From a bacterium UBP1_UBA4783 (GTDB lineage: Bacteria > Krumholzibacteriota > Krumholzibacteriia > Krumholzibacteriales > Krumholzibacteriaceae): a stretch of DNA of 16,560 nt. The notes beneath the pieces are model-generated. The model searched no databases. It had not been told where the DNA came from and was given only the letters and a program-made list of their open reading frames with translations. How positions within the stretch are numbered: the first letter of the stretch is position 1; each line of letters opens with the position of its first letter. Positions 6,297 through 14,097 of this stretch are shown here, piece after piece. A program made the position numbers and the translations under genes. Location: the NCBI GenBank assembly GCA_002403075.1, contig DHHB01000020.1:1-16560 (forward strand). Direction: 5' to 3'.

Positions 6297-9185
6297 TCAT
6301 TTTGCCCGCCACGATCGGCCGGTTCGCGCCGCGTCCGCCGGGCCGGCGCCGCCGCCGGACGCGGACGCCGCGCCGGGCGGGATGAACTTCGCGAGCATCC
6401 GCCCCGTATGGGAGCGGGCGCACTCCACGATGCCGCGCGGCGGGCCCGCGAACACGACCTCTCCGCCCCCGTCTCCCCCCTCGGGGCCGAGATCGATGAT
6501 GTGGTCCGCGAGCCTGATGATCTCCGGATTGTGCTCGATGACGAGCACCGTATTCCCGCGCTCGACGAGCGCGTCGAGAACGGACATGAGAAGCTTCACG
6601 TCCTCGAAGTGGAGCCCCGTGCTCGGCTCGTCGAGGATGTAGAGCGTGTTCCCCGTGCCCGCCCTCGAGAGCTCCGCGGCGAGCTTCACCCGCTGCGCCT
6701 CCCCCCCCGAGAGCGTCGTCGCGGGCTGCCCGAGCCTGATGTATCCGAGCCCGACGTCGGCGAGAACCTCGAGCTTGCGCTCGATCTGCGGTACGTTTTC
6801 GAAAAAGACGTGCGCCTCCTCGACCGTCATGTCGAGCACCTCGGCGATGTTCCGGTTCTTGAAGGTCACCTCGAGCGTCTCACGGTTGTAGCGCCTGCCC
6901 TTGCACTCCTGGCAGTGCACGTACACGTCCGGAAGGAAGTGCATCTCGACCTTTATCATCCCCTCGCCGCGGCAGTTCTCGCAGCGACCGCCGCGGACGT
7001 TGAAGCTGAAGCGGCCCGGCTGGTAGCCCCGCATCCGCGAGTCGGGCAGACGCGCGAAGAGGTCGCGGACCGGCCCGAAAACGCCCGTGTAGGTCGCCGG
7101 ATTCGAACGGGGCGTGCGGCCGATCGGCGACTGGTCGATGTCGATGACCTTGTCGATGTGCTCGACCCCCTCGATCCGGTCGTGCGCCTCGGGAAGCTCG
7201 GCCGCGCGGTAAAAGTGCCTCCCGAGCGCCCGGTAGAGGATGTCGTTGACGAGCGTGCTTTTCCCCGACCCGGAGACGCCCGTCACGACGACGAGCTTGC
7301 CGAGCGGAATCTCGACGTCGATGTTCTTGAGGTTGTTCGCGCGCGCGCCGCGGACGACGAGCGATCTTCCCGAACCGCGCTCGGTGCCGCGGCGCAGGTC
7401 GAACCACCGCTCCTCCCGGAGATAGCGCCCGGTGAGACTCGCCGGGTTTTCGATGATTTCCGCGGGCGTGCCCTCGCACACGACGGCGCCGCCGCGCTCT
7501 CCGGCGCCGGGGCCGAGATCGATCACGTGGTCCGAGGCGAGGATCGTCTCGCGGTCGTGCTCGATGACGATCACCGTGTTTCCCGCGTCGCGGAGCTCCT
7601 TGAGCGTGTCGATGAGGCGGGCGTTGTCGCGGTGATGGAGCCCGATCGACGGCTCGTCGAGAATGTAGAGCACGCCGACGAGCTTCGATCCGATCTGCGT
7701 CGCGAGCCGGATGCGCTGCGCCTCGCCCCCGGCGAGCGTCCCCGCCGACCGGTCGAGCGTAAGATAGGACAGCCCGACGTTCTCGAGAAACCGCAGACGG
7801 GCGGTGATCTCGCGCAGCAGCGGCTCTCCGATGATCTTCGCGTTTCCGGCGAGCGGCAGCGTCGAGAAGAACTCGAGCGCGCGGTCGATCGTGAGCGAGG
7901 ACGCCTCCGCGATGGTGCGGCCGGCGAGCGACACGGAGAGGCTCTCCGGGCGGAGCCGCGATCCCTTGCACGCCGGACACGGCCTCGTCGTCATGAACGA
8001 TTCGATCCAGCGGCGGACGGCTTCGGATTTCGTCTGATGGTAGCGACGCCGGAGGTTCGGGACGACGCCCTCCCATGTGGTGTAGTACTCCCCCTTGCCC
8101 CGTTCGAAATCGTACCGCACGACGATCTCCCCCTCGAGGCCGCCGAGCACGGCGTCCTGCGCCTCGCGGGGGAGGCGCCGGAACGGCGTCTCGAGCGAGA
8201 AACGGAGCTTTTCGGCGAGCGCCTCGAGCCGGGCGCGGTACCAGTTCGCCTTCGCCGGATCGACCGGCGCGAGCGCGCCGCCCGAGATGCTCCGCGAGGG
8301 GTCGGGAACGACGAGCTCCCGCGCGAAATCGTTCTGCGTGCCGAGCCCGTGGCACTCCGGGCAGGCGCCGTATGGAGAGTTGAAGGAGAACATGCGCGGA
8401 GAGATCTCGCCGAGGCTCCCGCCGCAGTACGGGCACGCGTATTCGAGGCTGTAGAGCGACTCGACGCCGTCCTGTACGACGACGATGACGCCCCCGCCCG
8501 CCGCGGCCGCCGTTTCGGCCGAGTCCGCGAGACGGCGCTCGACGCCCGGCTTGACGCGGAGCCTGTCGACGACGACCTCGACCGAGTGCTTCTTCGTTTT
8601 CTCGAGGACGAGCCCCGGAGAAAGCTCCCGCTCGACGCCGTCGACGCGCACCCGCGTGAACCCCTCCTTCGCGAGCTTCGCGAGCGCCGCCCGATGCTCG
8701 CCTTTCCTGCCGCGAACCACCGGTGCGAGGATCTCGAGGCGCGTTCCCTCGGGTGCGCCCCTCAAGCGGTCGACGACCTGCGCCACGGTCTGGCGCGAGA
8801 TGGGACGGCCGCATCCGGGGCAGCGCGGCTCGCCGGCCCGCGCGAAGAGCACCCGGAGATAGTCGTGGATCTCGGTGATCGTTCCCACCGTCGAGCGCGG
8901 GTTGCGGGAGGAGGTCTTCTGATCGATCGAGATCGCCGGCGAGAGCCCCTCGATGCTGTCGACGTCGGGCTTCTCCATCTGCTCGAGAAACTGGCGGGCG
9001 TAGCTCGAGAGCGACTCCACGTACCGCCGCTGCCCCTCGGCGTAGATCGTGTCGAACGCGAGCGAGGATTTGCCGGAGCCGCTCAGGCCCGTGATCACGA
9101 CGAACGCGTTCCGCGGGATCGCGACGGTGACGTTCTTGAGGTTGTGCTCCCGCGCGCCCCGCACGACGAGGTTCTCGCGAGCCAT
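6297..9185 (-). CDS. uvrA: Excinuclease ABC subunit A (UvrA)
   Basis: A 962-residue DNA-damage recognition ATPase of nucleotide excision repair that loads UvrB. Two ABC modules are complete: Walker A GLSGSGKSS (33-41) and GVSGSGKST (636-644), signature motifs AGGEAQR (485-491) and LSGGEAQR (825-832), and Walker B YILDEPS (507-513 and 849-855). Zinc-site cysteines are C251/C254/C275/C278 and C735/C738/C758/C761, and CPACKGSRL (403-411) is also typical. The first signature has Ala where Ser is usual. A Gly/Ala-rich tail follows about residue 933. The frame is open upstream, but the family N-terminus MARENLVVRGAREHNLKN sets the start at 9185. It lies 7 nt after the TPR gene and 43 nt before gcvT. 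No LexA-like box is evident. Confidence 0.98.
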   Translation of the reverse strand: MARENLVVRGAREHNLKNVTVAIPRNAFVVITGLSGSGKSSLAFDTIYAEGQRRYVESLSSYARQFLEQMEKPDVDSIEGLSPAISIDQKTSSRNPRSTVGTITEIHDYLRVLFARAGEPRCPGCGRPISRQTVAQVVDRLRGAPEGTRLEILAPVVRGRKGEHRAALAKLAKEGFTRVRVDGVERELSPGLVLEKTKKHSVEVVVDRLRVKPGVERRLADSAETAAAAGGGVIVVVQDGVESLYSLEYACPYCGGSLGEISPRMFSFNSPYGACPECHGLGTQNDFARELVVPDPSRSISGGALAPVDPAKANWYRARLEALAEKLRFSLETPFRRLPREAQDAVLGGLEGEIVVRYDFERGKGEYYTTWEGVVPNLRRRYHQTKSEAVRRWIESFMTTRPCPACKGSRLRPESLSVSLAGRTIAEASSLTIDRALEFFSTLPLAGNAKIIGEPLLREITARLRFLENVGLSYLTLDRSAGTLAGGEAQRIRLATQIGSKLVGVLYILDEPSIGLHHRDNARLIDTLKELRDAGNTVIVIEHDRETILASDHVIDLGPGAGERGGAVVCEGTPAEIIENPASLTGRYLREERWFDLRRGTERGSGRSLVVRGARANNLKNIDVEIPLGKLVVVTGVSGSGKSTLVNDILYRALGRHFYRAAELPEAHDRIEGVEHIDKVIDIDQSPIGRTPRSNPATYTGVFGPVRDLFARLPDSRMRGYQPGRFSFNVRGGRCENCRGEGMIKVEMHFLPDVYVHCQECKGRRYNRETLEVTFKNRNIAEVLDMTVEEAHVFFENVPQIERKLEVLADVGLGYIRLGQPATTLSGGEAQRVKLAAELSRAGTGNTLYILDEPSTGLHFEDVKLLMSVLDALVERGNTVLVIEHNPEIIRLADHIIDLGPEGGDGGGEVVFAGPPRGIVECARSHTGRMLAKFIPPGAASASGGGAGPADAARTGRSWRAK

Positions 9186-9192
9186 GTCCGCC

Positions 9193-12100
9193 TTATTCCT
9201 TTTTATCCGGCGCCGGGGCCTGCGTTCCGCCCCCCGCCTGCCTCTCCCCGATGCGCCGCAGCGCGTCGGACGCAACGCGGCCCCAGTCGGAGGAGGCGCC
9301 GTGCGCGGCGAGCACGCCGTCGTAGATCGCCTTCGCCTGCGCGAGATCGCCGGCGAGCTCGTAGCAGGAAGCCGCCTCGAGCTTCGACGTCACGCCCCAC
9401 ATCCCGCCCGTGCGGAGATACGGCACGCGGAGAAACTCTCGGATCGCCTCGTCGTAGCGCTGGAGGCTCTTGAGACTCATTCCCGCCCAGTAATGGGCGC
9501 GCCCCTGCTGCTCCTCGTCCGTCGCGACGTCGGGGATGCGGCGGTAGACGTCGTAGGCGAGCTGGTTGCGGCCGGCCTGATTGTACGCGAATCCGAGATC
9601 GAAGAGGACCTCGACGATGCCGTCCCGCTCGGGATAGTCCTCGGCGAGCTTCTGCCAGGTCGCGGCCGCGTCGCTCCACTGCTCGAGCTGCTGATAGACG
9701 CGGCCGAGGTTCTTTCGCGCCGTGTAGACGAGCTCGCCGTCCTTCGACGATTCGGCCGCCAGCGCGTAGTTCCGCGCGGCGAGGTTCAGGTTCCCCGCCC
9801 CGTACTGCGCGGCGGCGAGCTTGAAATAGGCCTCGGGGAGGATGGCCGAGCGCGGCGAAGCCTGGATGAACCTCGAGAGCTTGTCGGAGGCCTCCTGATA
9901 CCCCCCCCGCTTCAGATCGCAGAGGGCGAGATAGAAATACGCCTCTCCGCTCTCGTCCGAGCCCGGATGGTTCCTCTGAAGCTCGGCGAGGGATCTCGCG
10001 GCCTCCTCGCAGCTCCCCGCCTCCGCCTCCATCCGCCCTTTCTCGAGGAGGATGCCGGCGAGCGCGCCGCCCGCGGCGCAGCGCGCCGAAAGGGTGCGCG
10101 CGTCGGCGGCGTAGGCTCCCGCGTCCTGGAGCCGCAGAAACGCCTTCGCCCTGCCCGCGACGGCGCGGCAGGTGTCGGCGCCGGAGAGCCGGAGGGCGTC
10201 CGAGAACCCCTTTTCCGCGGCCCGGTAATCGCCGACGCCGAGCGACGCCTCGGCGGCGAGAACGAGGTTCGCCGCGGTCCGCTCGGCGGCGGCGAGCTCG
10301 ACGAGCAGCGGCCGCGCCTTCGCCCAGTCGCGCCGCTCGGCGTACCTCGTTCCGAGCCACGCGAGCGAGCGCGTCCTGATCGCCGGCGGGACGCCGCTGC
10401 GCCCCGCGAGGTCGCCGACGAGCTCCTCGGCGCGCCGGTCGTCCCCCATCTTCTCGCGGGCGAGCGCCTCGCGGTAGACCGCCTCGGGGACGAGATCGCT
10501 CTCGGGGTACGCAGCGGCGAACATCGAGAAGATCTCGGCCGATTCGGCGTACGTGCCCTGATAGAAGAAACAGTCGCCCTTGCGTATCTCGCACCGCTCC
10601 ACGAGAAGCCGTCCGGGGGAGCGCGCGATGCACCGATCGTACGCGGCGACGGCGCCCGCGTAATCGCGCTGCATGAGGAGCGATTCGCCGAGCTCGAAGA
10701 GCATCGCCGCGATCCGCGGATCGTCCGGATACGCGGCAACGAAGGCCTCGTAGGCGCGGGCCGCGCCGGCGTGATCCCCGCGGGCGCGCAGCAACGAGGC
10801 GGCGATGTAAGAGGCCTGCTTCTTTTCGGGCGGCGGGGCGTTCCCGTCCCTCACCGCGAGCGCGGCGCCGAGCGCGGCGCGCGCGGAGGCGGTGTCCCCC
10901 GCCGAGGCGCGCGGCATGAGCCATTCGGCCTTTCTCGCGAGCGCCCACCATCTACCGGAACCGCTCCCGTACGCGGCGAGATATTCGTCGATCCGCACGA
11001 TCCGCTCGGCCTCCGTCATGGCGGGGGCGCGCCCTTCGATCCAGGCTCGGTGCGCGCGCTCCGCCCACCTGAGGCCGACGTACTTCTGCATCGTCTCGCG
11101 CAGGAGATCGAGCCCTTTCGCGCGCTCGGCGGCGCCGTCTTTCCCCCGCGAATCGGCGAGCGCGGCCCGCATGAGGCGCGAGCGGCCGAGATAGTAGCTG
11201 CCTTTCGCGCGGAGAGAGTCGGGAAGCGCACCGGCGAGCGCCGCTTCGAGGAGCGGCGTCGCCGCCTCCGCGTCGCGGGCGTCCTCGACGAGAATCGCTC
11301 CCGTCTCCAGGTTGCGGTACGCCGGCGCCGCGTCCCACGCGGCTATCCGCGCGAGCGATTGGGAAACGGCTTCCGTGTAGCGCGGGCGCACGGCGAGCCA
11401 TTGCAGACGATCGCGCGCCTCGCGGGCGCGGGCGCCGTCGGGGAAGCGCGCCACGATCTCCTCGTAGCCGCGTCCGGCGCCCTCGAGGTCGCCGGTGTGC
11501 TCGCGCAGGAGGCTCCCCTTGAAGAGCGACTCCTCCGCGGCGCGCCCGTCCCGGTCCTCCGCGACGACGGTCGCGTGATAGCGAAGCGCCGACAGCGTGT
11601 CGGCGAGCTTCTCCGCGGATATGTCGGCGAGCCGCGCGCAGAGCCTCACCCGCTCCCGAGCGTCAATCGCGCCCATGAGGGCGAGGTTGTAGAGACGCGC
11701 CGCTTCGAGCGGCGCGCCCGAGCGGTCGCGGATGTCGCCCTCGAGGACCAGTGCGTCCTTCATGAGCGACGAGAGGGGAAAACGGCGTCGCAGCTCGGCG
11801 ACGCGCGTAAACGCCTCGCCGGGCATGCCCTTTTCGAGGAGGATCCGCCCCCCGAGGAGGAGAAGCTCCCCGGTGGTGTCGGCCGCGGCCGGGGAGGCGG
11901 CGAGCGAATCGATGAGAACGAGGGCCCGGTCGTATTTCTTGAGCCTCCACGCGGCGTCGACCGCGCCGCGCATGACGCGCGGTCTGCTCTCGGAGACGCG
12001 ATAGGTAGCGAGAAACCGCTCCGACTCGTCGAGAATCCCCTCGACGTTTCCACGCTTCGCGTGAATGTCGATGATGCCGAGCGTCGCCTTCTCGGGAAGA

Positions 12101-12846
12101 GGCGCGTCCTTGAACTCCCGTTCGACGGTTCGGAAATGCCCCTCTGCCCGCGCGTAGTCGCCCCGCGCGAGCGCGCGTTCCCCGAGCCTCAGGAGGGCGA
12201 GCGCCCGCACGGGGGAGCGGGGATACATCGAAACGACCTCGCCGAGGACGCTCTCGGCCTCGAGATCGCGGCCCGTGTTCTCGAGAGCGACGGCGAGCGT
12301 GTAGCGGGCGCGGGCGATGAGCTCGCTGTCCTTGCGCTCGGCGATGAGGCGCCGGAGCACCTTCGCCCCCCCCTCCGAATCGCCCATGGAAATGAGGCAG
12401 TCGCCCGCCTCGAGCAAGGCCTGATCGAACACGGGGCACGCGGGGCTCTCCTCGGGGATCATGAGAAACTCGTCGGCCGCCTCGCGGTATCGCCTGAGCG
12501 CCTTCAAGACGCGGCCTCGCTGGAGCCTCGCGAGGCAGGCCCGTTCGTCGCGCGGATATTGCTCGATGAACTTCTCGTACGCGGCGAGCGCGTCGTTCGC
12601 CTTGCCCGCTTGAAGATAGGACTCGCCGGCGGTAAAAAGCGCCTCCGGGCGCAACGCGCTCTGCGGATACTTCTCGATGAACCGCATGAACTCCTCCGCG
12701 GCGGCGACGTACATCCCGTCGCGACGGAGCCTCTTTGCGAAGTTGATGTCCTCGTTCTCTCCCGCGGAGACCTCGGCGGCCGAAAGGAGGACCCCGCAGA
12801 GCGCCGCGGCGACGAGACATCCCCGTAACAATCGCGATTTCAACAT
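9193..12846 (-). CDS. Large exported tetratricopeptide-repeat protein, function unknown
   Basis: A 1217-residue protein with a signal peptide (MLKSRLLRG, hydrophobic core to about 24, likely cleavage after VSA at 26-28, no lipobox) followed almost entirely by TPR-like helical pairs. The repeats often carry the A..AY..FI..YP..  pattern seen in BamD- and CpoB/YbgF-type envelope proteins, for example DALAAYEKFIEQYPRD near the N-terminus. The C-terminus is a short Gly/Pro/Lys tail. No enzymatic domain or membrane anchor beyond the signal peptide is visible, so a periplasmic scaffold role is plausible but unproven. The AAGGAGG site (12859-12865) is 12 nt before the ATG, rather long, but the signal peptide supports this start. 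It is probably the first gene of the unit that continues into uvrA and gcv. Confidence 0.9.
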   Translation of the reverse strand: MLKSRLLRGCLVAAALCGVLLSAAEVSAGENEDINFAKRLRRDGMYVAAAEEFMRFIEKYPQSALRPEALFTAGESYLQAGKANDALAAYEKFIEQYPRDERACLARLQRGRVLKALRRYREAADEFLMIPEESPACPVFDQALLEAGDCLISMGDSEGGAKVLRRLIAERKDSELIARARYTLAVALENTGRDLEAESVLGEVVSMYPRSPVRALALLRLGERALARGDYARAEGHFRTVEREFKDAPLPEKATLGIIDIHAKRGNVEGILDESERFLATYRVSESRPRVMRGAVDAAWRLKKYDRALVLIDSLAASPAAADTTGELLLLGGRILLEKGMPGEAFTRVAELRRRFPLSSLMKDALVLEGDIRDRSGAPLEAARLYNLALMGAIDARERVRLCARLADISAEKLADTLSALRYHATVVAEDRDGRAAEESLFKGSLLREHTGDLEGAGRGYEEIVARFPDGARAREARDRLQWLAVRPRYTEAVSQSLARIAAWDAAPAYRNLETGAILVEDARDAEAATPLLEAALAGALPDSLRAKGSYYLGRSRLMRAALADSRGKDGAAERAKGLDLLRETMQKYVGLRWAERAHRAWIEGRAPAMTEAERIVRIDEYLAAYGSGSGRWWALARKAEWLMPRASAGDTASARAALGAALAVRDGNAPPPEKKQASYIAASLLRARGDHAGAARAYEAFVAAYPDDPRIAAMLFELGESLLMQRDYAGAVAAYDRCIARSPGRLLVERCEIRKGDCFFYQGTYAESAEIFSMFAAAYPESDLVPEAVYREALAREKMGDDRRAEELVGDLAGRSGVPPAIRTRSLAWLGTRYAERRDWAKARPLLVELAAAERTAANLVLAAEASLGVGDYRAAEKGFSDALRLSGADTCRAVAGRAKAFLRLQDAGAYAADARTLSARCAAGGALAGILLEKGRMEAEAGSCEEAARSLAELQRNHPGSDESGEAYFYLALCDLKRGGYQEASDKLSRFIQASPRSAILPEAYFKLAAAQYGAGNLNLAARNYALAAESSKDGELVYTARKNLGRVYQQLEQWSDAAATWQKLAEDYPERDGIVEVLFDLGFAYNQAGRNQLAYDVYRRIPDVATDEEQQGRAHYWAGMSLKSLQRYDEAIREFLRVPYLRTGGMWGVTSKLEAASCYELAGDLAQAKAIYDGVLAAHGASSDWGRVASDALRRIGERQAGGGTQAPAPDKKE

Positions 12847-12899
12847 GTTTTCAAGAATCCTCCTTGAACCGAAGGAGCGGATACGCTCGAAAAAAAGCT

Positions 12900-12928
12900 A
12901 TTGTAAGCTAGCAGATGGCGCCCCGCAA
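12900..12928 (-). promoter_or_regulatory. Candidate sigma-70-type promoter for the TPR-uvrA-gcv unit
   Basis: The minus strand reads TTGCGG (12923-12928), a 17-nt spacer, then TACAAT (12900-12905). The -10 matches the consensus at five of six positions; the -35 matches only in TTG. It lies between the upstream terminator and the TPR gene, where a promoter is needed. The predicted leader has a run of T followed by the short hairpin GAGCG-TATC-CGCTC. Confidence 0.5.
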
Positions 12929-12985
12929 ATCAATACAGATCGGCCCGCGATCGGCCCCGGCGCGGCCGGCGGCGTCGCGGAGCCG

Positions 12986-13015
12986 AAAAAAAGGGCCGGC
13001 GGGTTTCGCCGGCCC
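12986..13015 (-). terminator. Intrinsic terminator after the Cys-rich secreted protein gene
   Basis: On the minus strand a perfect 9-bp stem (GGGCCGGCG at 13015-13007 paired with CGCCGGCCC at 13001-12993, five-base loop) is followed directly by seven T (12992-12986). It sits 27 nt after the stop at 13043 and separates the secreted-protein transcript from the TPR-uvrA-gcv unit. Confidence 0.93.
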
Positions 13016-13042
13016 TCCTGGAGCATATAAGAGGAAAAAACC

Positions 13043-13750
13043 TTACGAGCGGTAGATCGACTTGATCGCGCCCCAGGTCGCAGGCTCGGTGCCGACCGGA
13101 TTGCAGTGGATCTTCGTCATGATGCAGCACGCGTCGAAATACTCGCCGCTGCTCGCGCCGCAGAGAAACGCCGGGAACGGCGAGGGCTGATTCGGCATGC
13201 CCGTCCGCCATACGAACATGGCGTTCGCGATCGTGTACTCGATCGCGCAGTTCGGGCAGTTGTCGAAGACGCCGGTGAAGAACACGTTGGACGTCGCGCC
13301 GACCATCTGCCCGCCGACATAGCTCACCCTCGTGCTCACGTTGTAGTAGGTGAGGAAGCCGGTGAAGCCGGCCGGCGTGCCGCCCCAGGGGCCCGAGCCG
13401 GAAAGCCAGAAAAGCCCGCCGTCGTAGTTCGTGGTGTAATCGATCCAGCCCGTTCCGGTGCCGTCGATGCTGCGGGCCGTCTCGATGGCCCCCGCGGCGT
13501 CTATTGCCATACCCCAGACATGCCACTGCGTGCCGAGGGCCGCTCCGTTCCACGACTCGGCGTTTTCCATATTCCCGGGCACGCCGGGTCCGAGCCCCGC
13601 GCACCACGCCTCGGAAACCCGTCCAGGCAGGAGAGTTCCAGCGTACGTGGAATACTGTCCGTCGAGCGGTTGGGGGGTGCACTGCGAAAACGCAGGAGAC
13701 GCGAGAAGCGCGACGAGCGCGAGGCAAAGCAACAATCTCTTGATGATCAT
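13043..13750 (-). CDS. Secreted cysteine-rich protein of unknown function
   Basis: A 235-residue protein I do not recognise. A clear signal peptide (MIIKRLLLCLALVALLASPA, cleavage likely after S22 before QC) gives a mature chain of about 213 residues. That chain has eight cysteines (C24, C50, C165, C168, C197, C208, C209, C216), suggesting disulfides in an oxidising compartment. It is rich in Gly, Trp, Tyr and Phe, with segments such as GLFWLSGSGPWGG that look beta-rich. There is no lipobox, no sorting domain of the NYPNPFNP type and no catalytic motif I can name. CPNC (165-168) has a CxxC form but nothing else thioredoxin-like. The ATG is preceded by GGAGGGG four bases upstream. The gene has its own promoter, a leader of about 140 nt and a strong terminator, so it is probably monocistronic. 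Confidence 0.85.
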   Translation of the reverse strand: MIIKRLLLCLALVALLASPAFSQCTPQPLDGQYSTYAGTLLPGRVSEAWCAGLGPGVPGNMENAESWNGAALGTQWHVWGMAIDAAGAIETARSIDGTGTGWIDYTTNYDGGLFWLSGSGPWGGTPAGFTGFLTYYNVSTRVSYVGGQMVGATSNVFFTGVFDNCPNCAIEYTIANAMFVWRTGMPNQPSPFPAFLCGASSGEYFDACCIMTKIHCNPVGTEPATWGAIKSIYRS

Positions 13751-13833
13751 AATACCCCTCCGGATGAGATTCCCCTGATCTCTAGCGCGATTCGATTTCG
13801 TGAGAACCGATAGCTGTTTGTTGATCCCCGCGC

Positions 13834-13842
13834 CACCTCCTT
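13834..13842 (-). promoter_or_regulatory. Orphan perfect Shine-Dalgarno sequence in the leader
   Basis: The minus strand reads AAGGAGGTG, complementary to the 3' end of 16S rRNA over nine bases. No ATG, GTG or TTG follows at a usable spacing, and the gene start lies about 84 nt further on with its own site. It may be a ribosome standby or regulatory site, or the remains of a lost leader gene. Confidence 0.4.
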
Positions 13843-13898
13843 GAGAGAACCGACATCACAACGATGAGAGTCCCTTGATAGGTCTCAATAGCGTCTAT

Positions 13899-13927
13899 AT
13901 TCTACTCCTCGCGGGCGATATTTTCAA
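13899..13927 (-). promoter_or_regulatory. Sigma-70-type promoter of the Cys-rich secreted protein gene
   Basis: The minus strand reads TTGAAA (13922-13927), an exact 17-nt spacer, then TAGAAT (13899-13904). Each hexamer matches the consensus at five of six positions. The bases directly upstream are A/T-rich (TATTTTTATGGTATATTTC), resembling an UP element. RNA would start near 13892, giving a leader of about 140 nt before the ATG at 13750. Confidence 0.75.
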
Positions 13928-13980
13928 GAGAAATATACCATAAAAATAGTGCCAATTGCTCATACTGCCGCGATCGAAGT

Positions 13981-13995
13981 ATGAACGGTATTCAT
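13981..13995. promoter_or_regulatory. Short inverted repeat, candidate operator
   Basis: ATGAA-CGGTA-TTCAT has perfect 5-bp arms around a 5-bp centre. It lies about 54 bp upstream of the -35 of the minus-strand promoter and just beside the plus-strand promoter-like pair, where a regulator could act on either. Such a short repeat may occur by chance. Confidence 0.25.
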
Positions 13996-14001
13996 TTCGC
14001 G

Positions 14002-14031
14002 TTGACAACACAAGATCATATTATTTAATAT
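14002..14031 (+). promoter_or_regulatory. Promoter-like pair on the plus strand without a gene behind it
   Basis: A perfect TTGACA (14002-14007) is followed after 18 nt by TAATAT (14026-14031), four of six to the -10 consensus. Transcription would run antisense into the 3' end of the three-repeat cohesin-like gene. AT-rich DNA produces such matches easily, so it is only a candidate. Confidence 0.25.
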
Positions 14032-14097
14032 AGTTACACAATTCATCAAGCGAAGCCGGATATGTGGGCACGGCGGCGCTCAATGCGTTCGGCCACA

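Larger units (their letters stand above)
13751..14097. other. AT-rich intergenic regulatory region of 347 bp
   Basis: This is the only stretch over 300 bases without a gene and it is far more AT-rich than the rest, especially 13890-14060. It holds a good minus-strand promoter (13899-13927) preceded by an A/T-rich UP-like stretch, a leader of about 140 nt with an orphan Shine-Dalgarno sequence, and an imperfect hairpin GAGTCC/GGTCTC (13868-13886) near the predicted RNA start. It also has an inverted repeat (13981-13995) and a weaker plus-strand promoter-like pair. No intrinsic terminator is visible after the stop of the upstream gene at 14098, so read-through is possible. Confidence 0.75.

Noticed and set aside
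6408..9473. A plus-strand open frame of about 1,000 codons opposite uvrA, and similar long frames opposite the TPR and gcv genes
   Set aside because: They are antisense to unmistakable genes, have Arg/Glu/Asp/Ala-rich low-complexity translations, and carry no recognisable domain. High GC content makes stop codons rare in these frames.
12866..12899. The GAGCG/CGCTC hairpin with adjacent A/T run near the TPR gene as an intrinsic terminator
   Set aside because: On the minus strand the T run comes before the hairpin, and on the plus strand the hairpin is followed by A, so it has the wrong arrangement for termination on either strand.
13747..13836. A 29-codon leader gene from GTG at 13836 whose stop overlaps the start of the secreted protein gene
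   Set aside because: The AAGGAGGTG motif overlaps the GTG itself, leaving no spacing for initiation, and there is no upstream in-frame start with a ribosome binding site.
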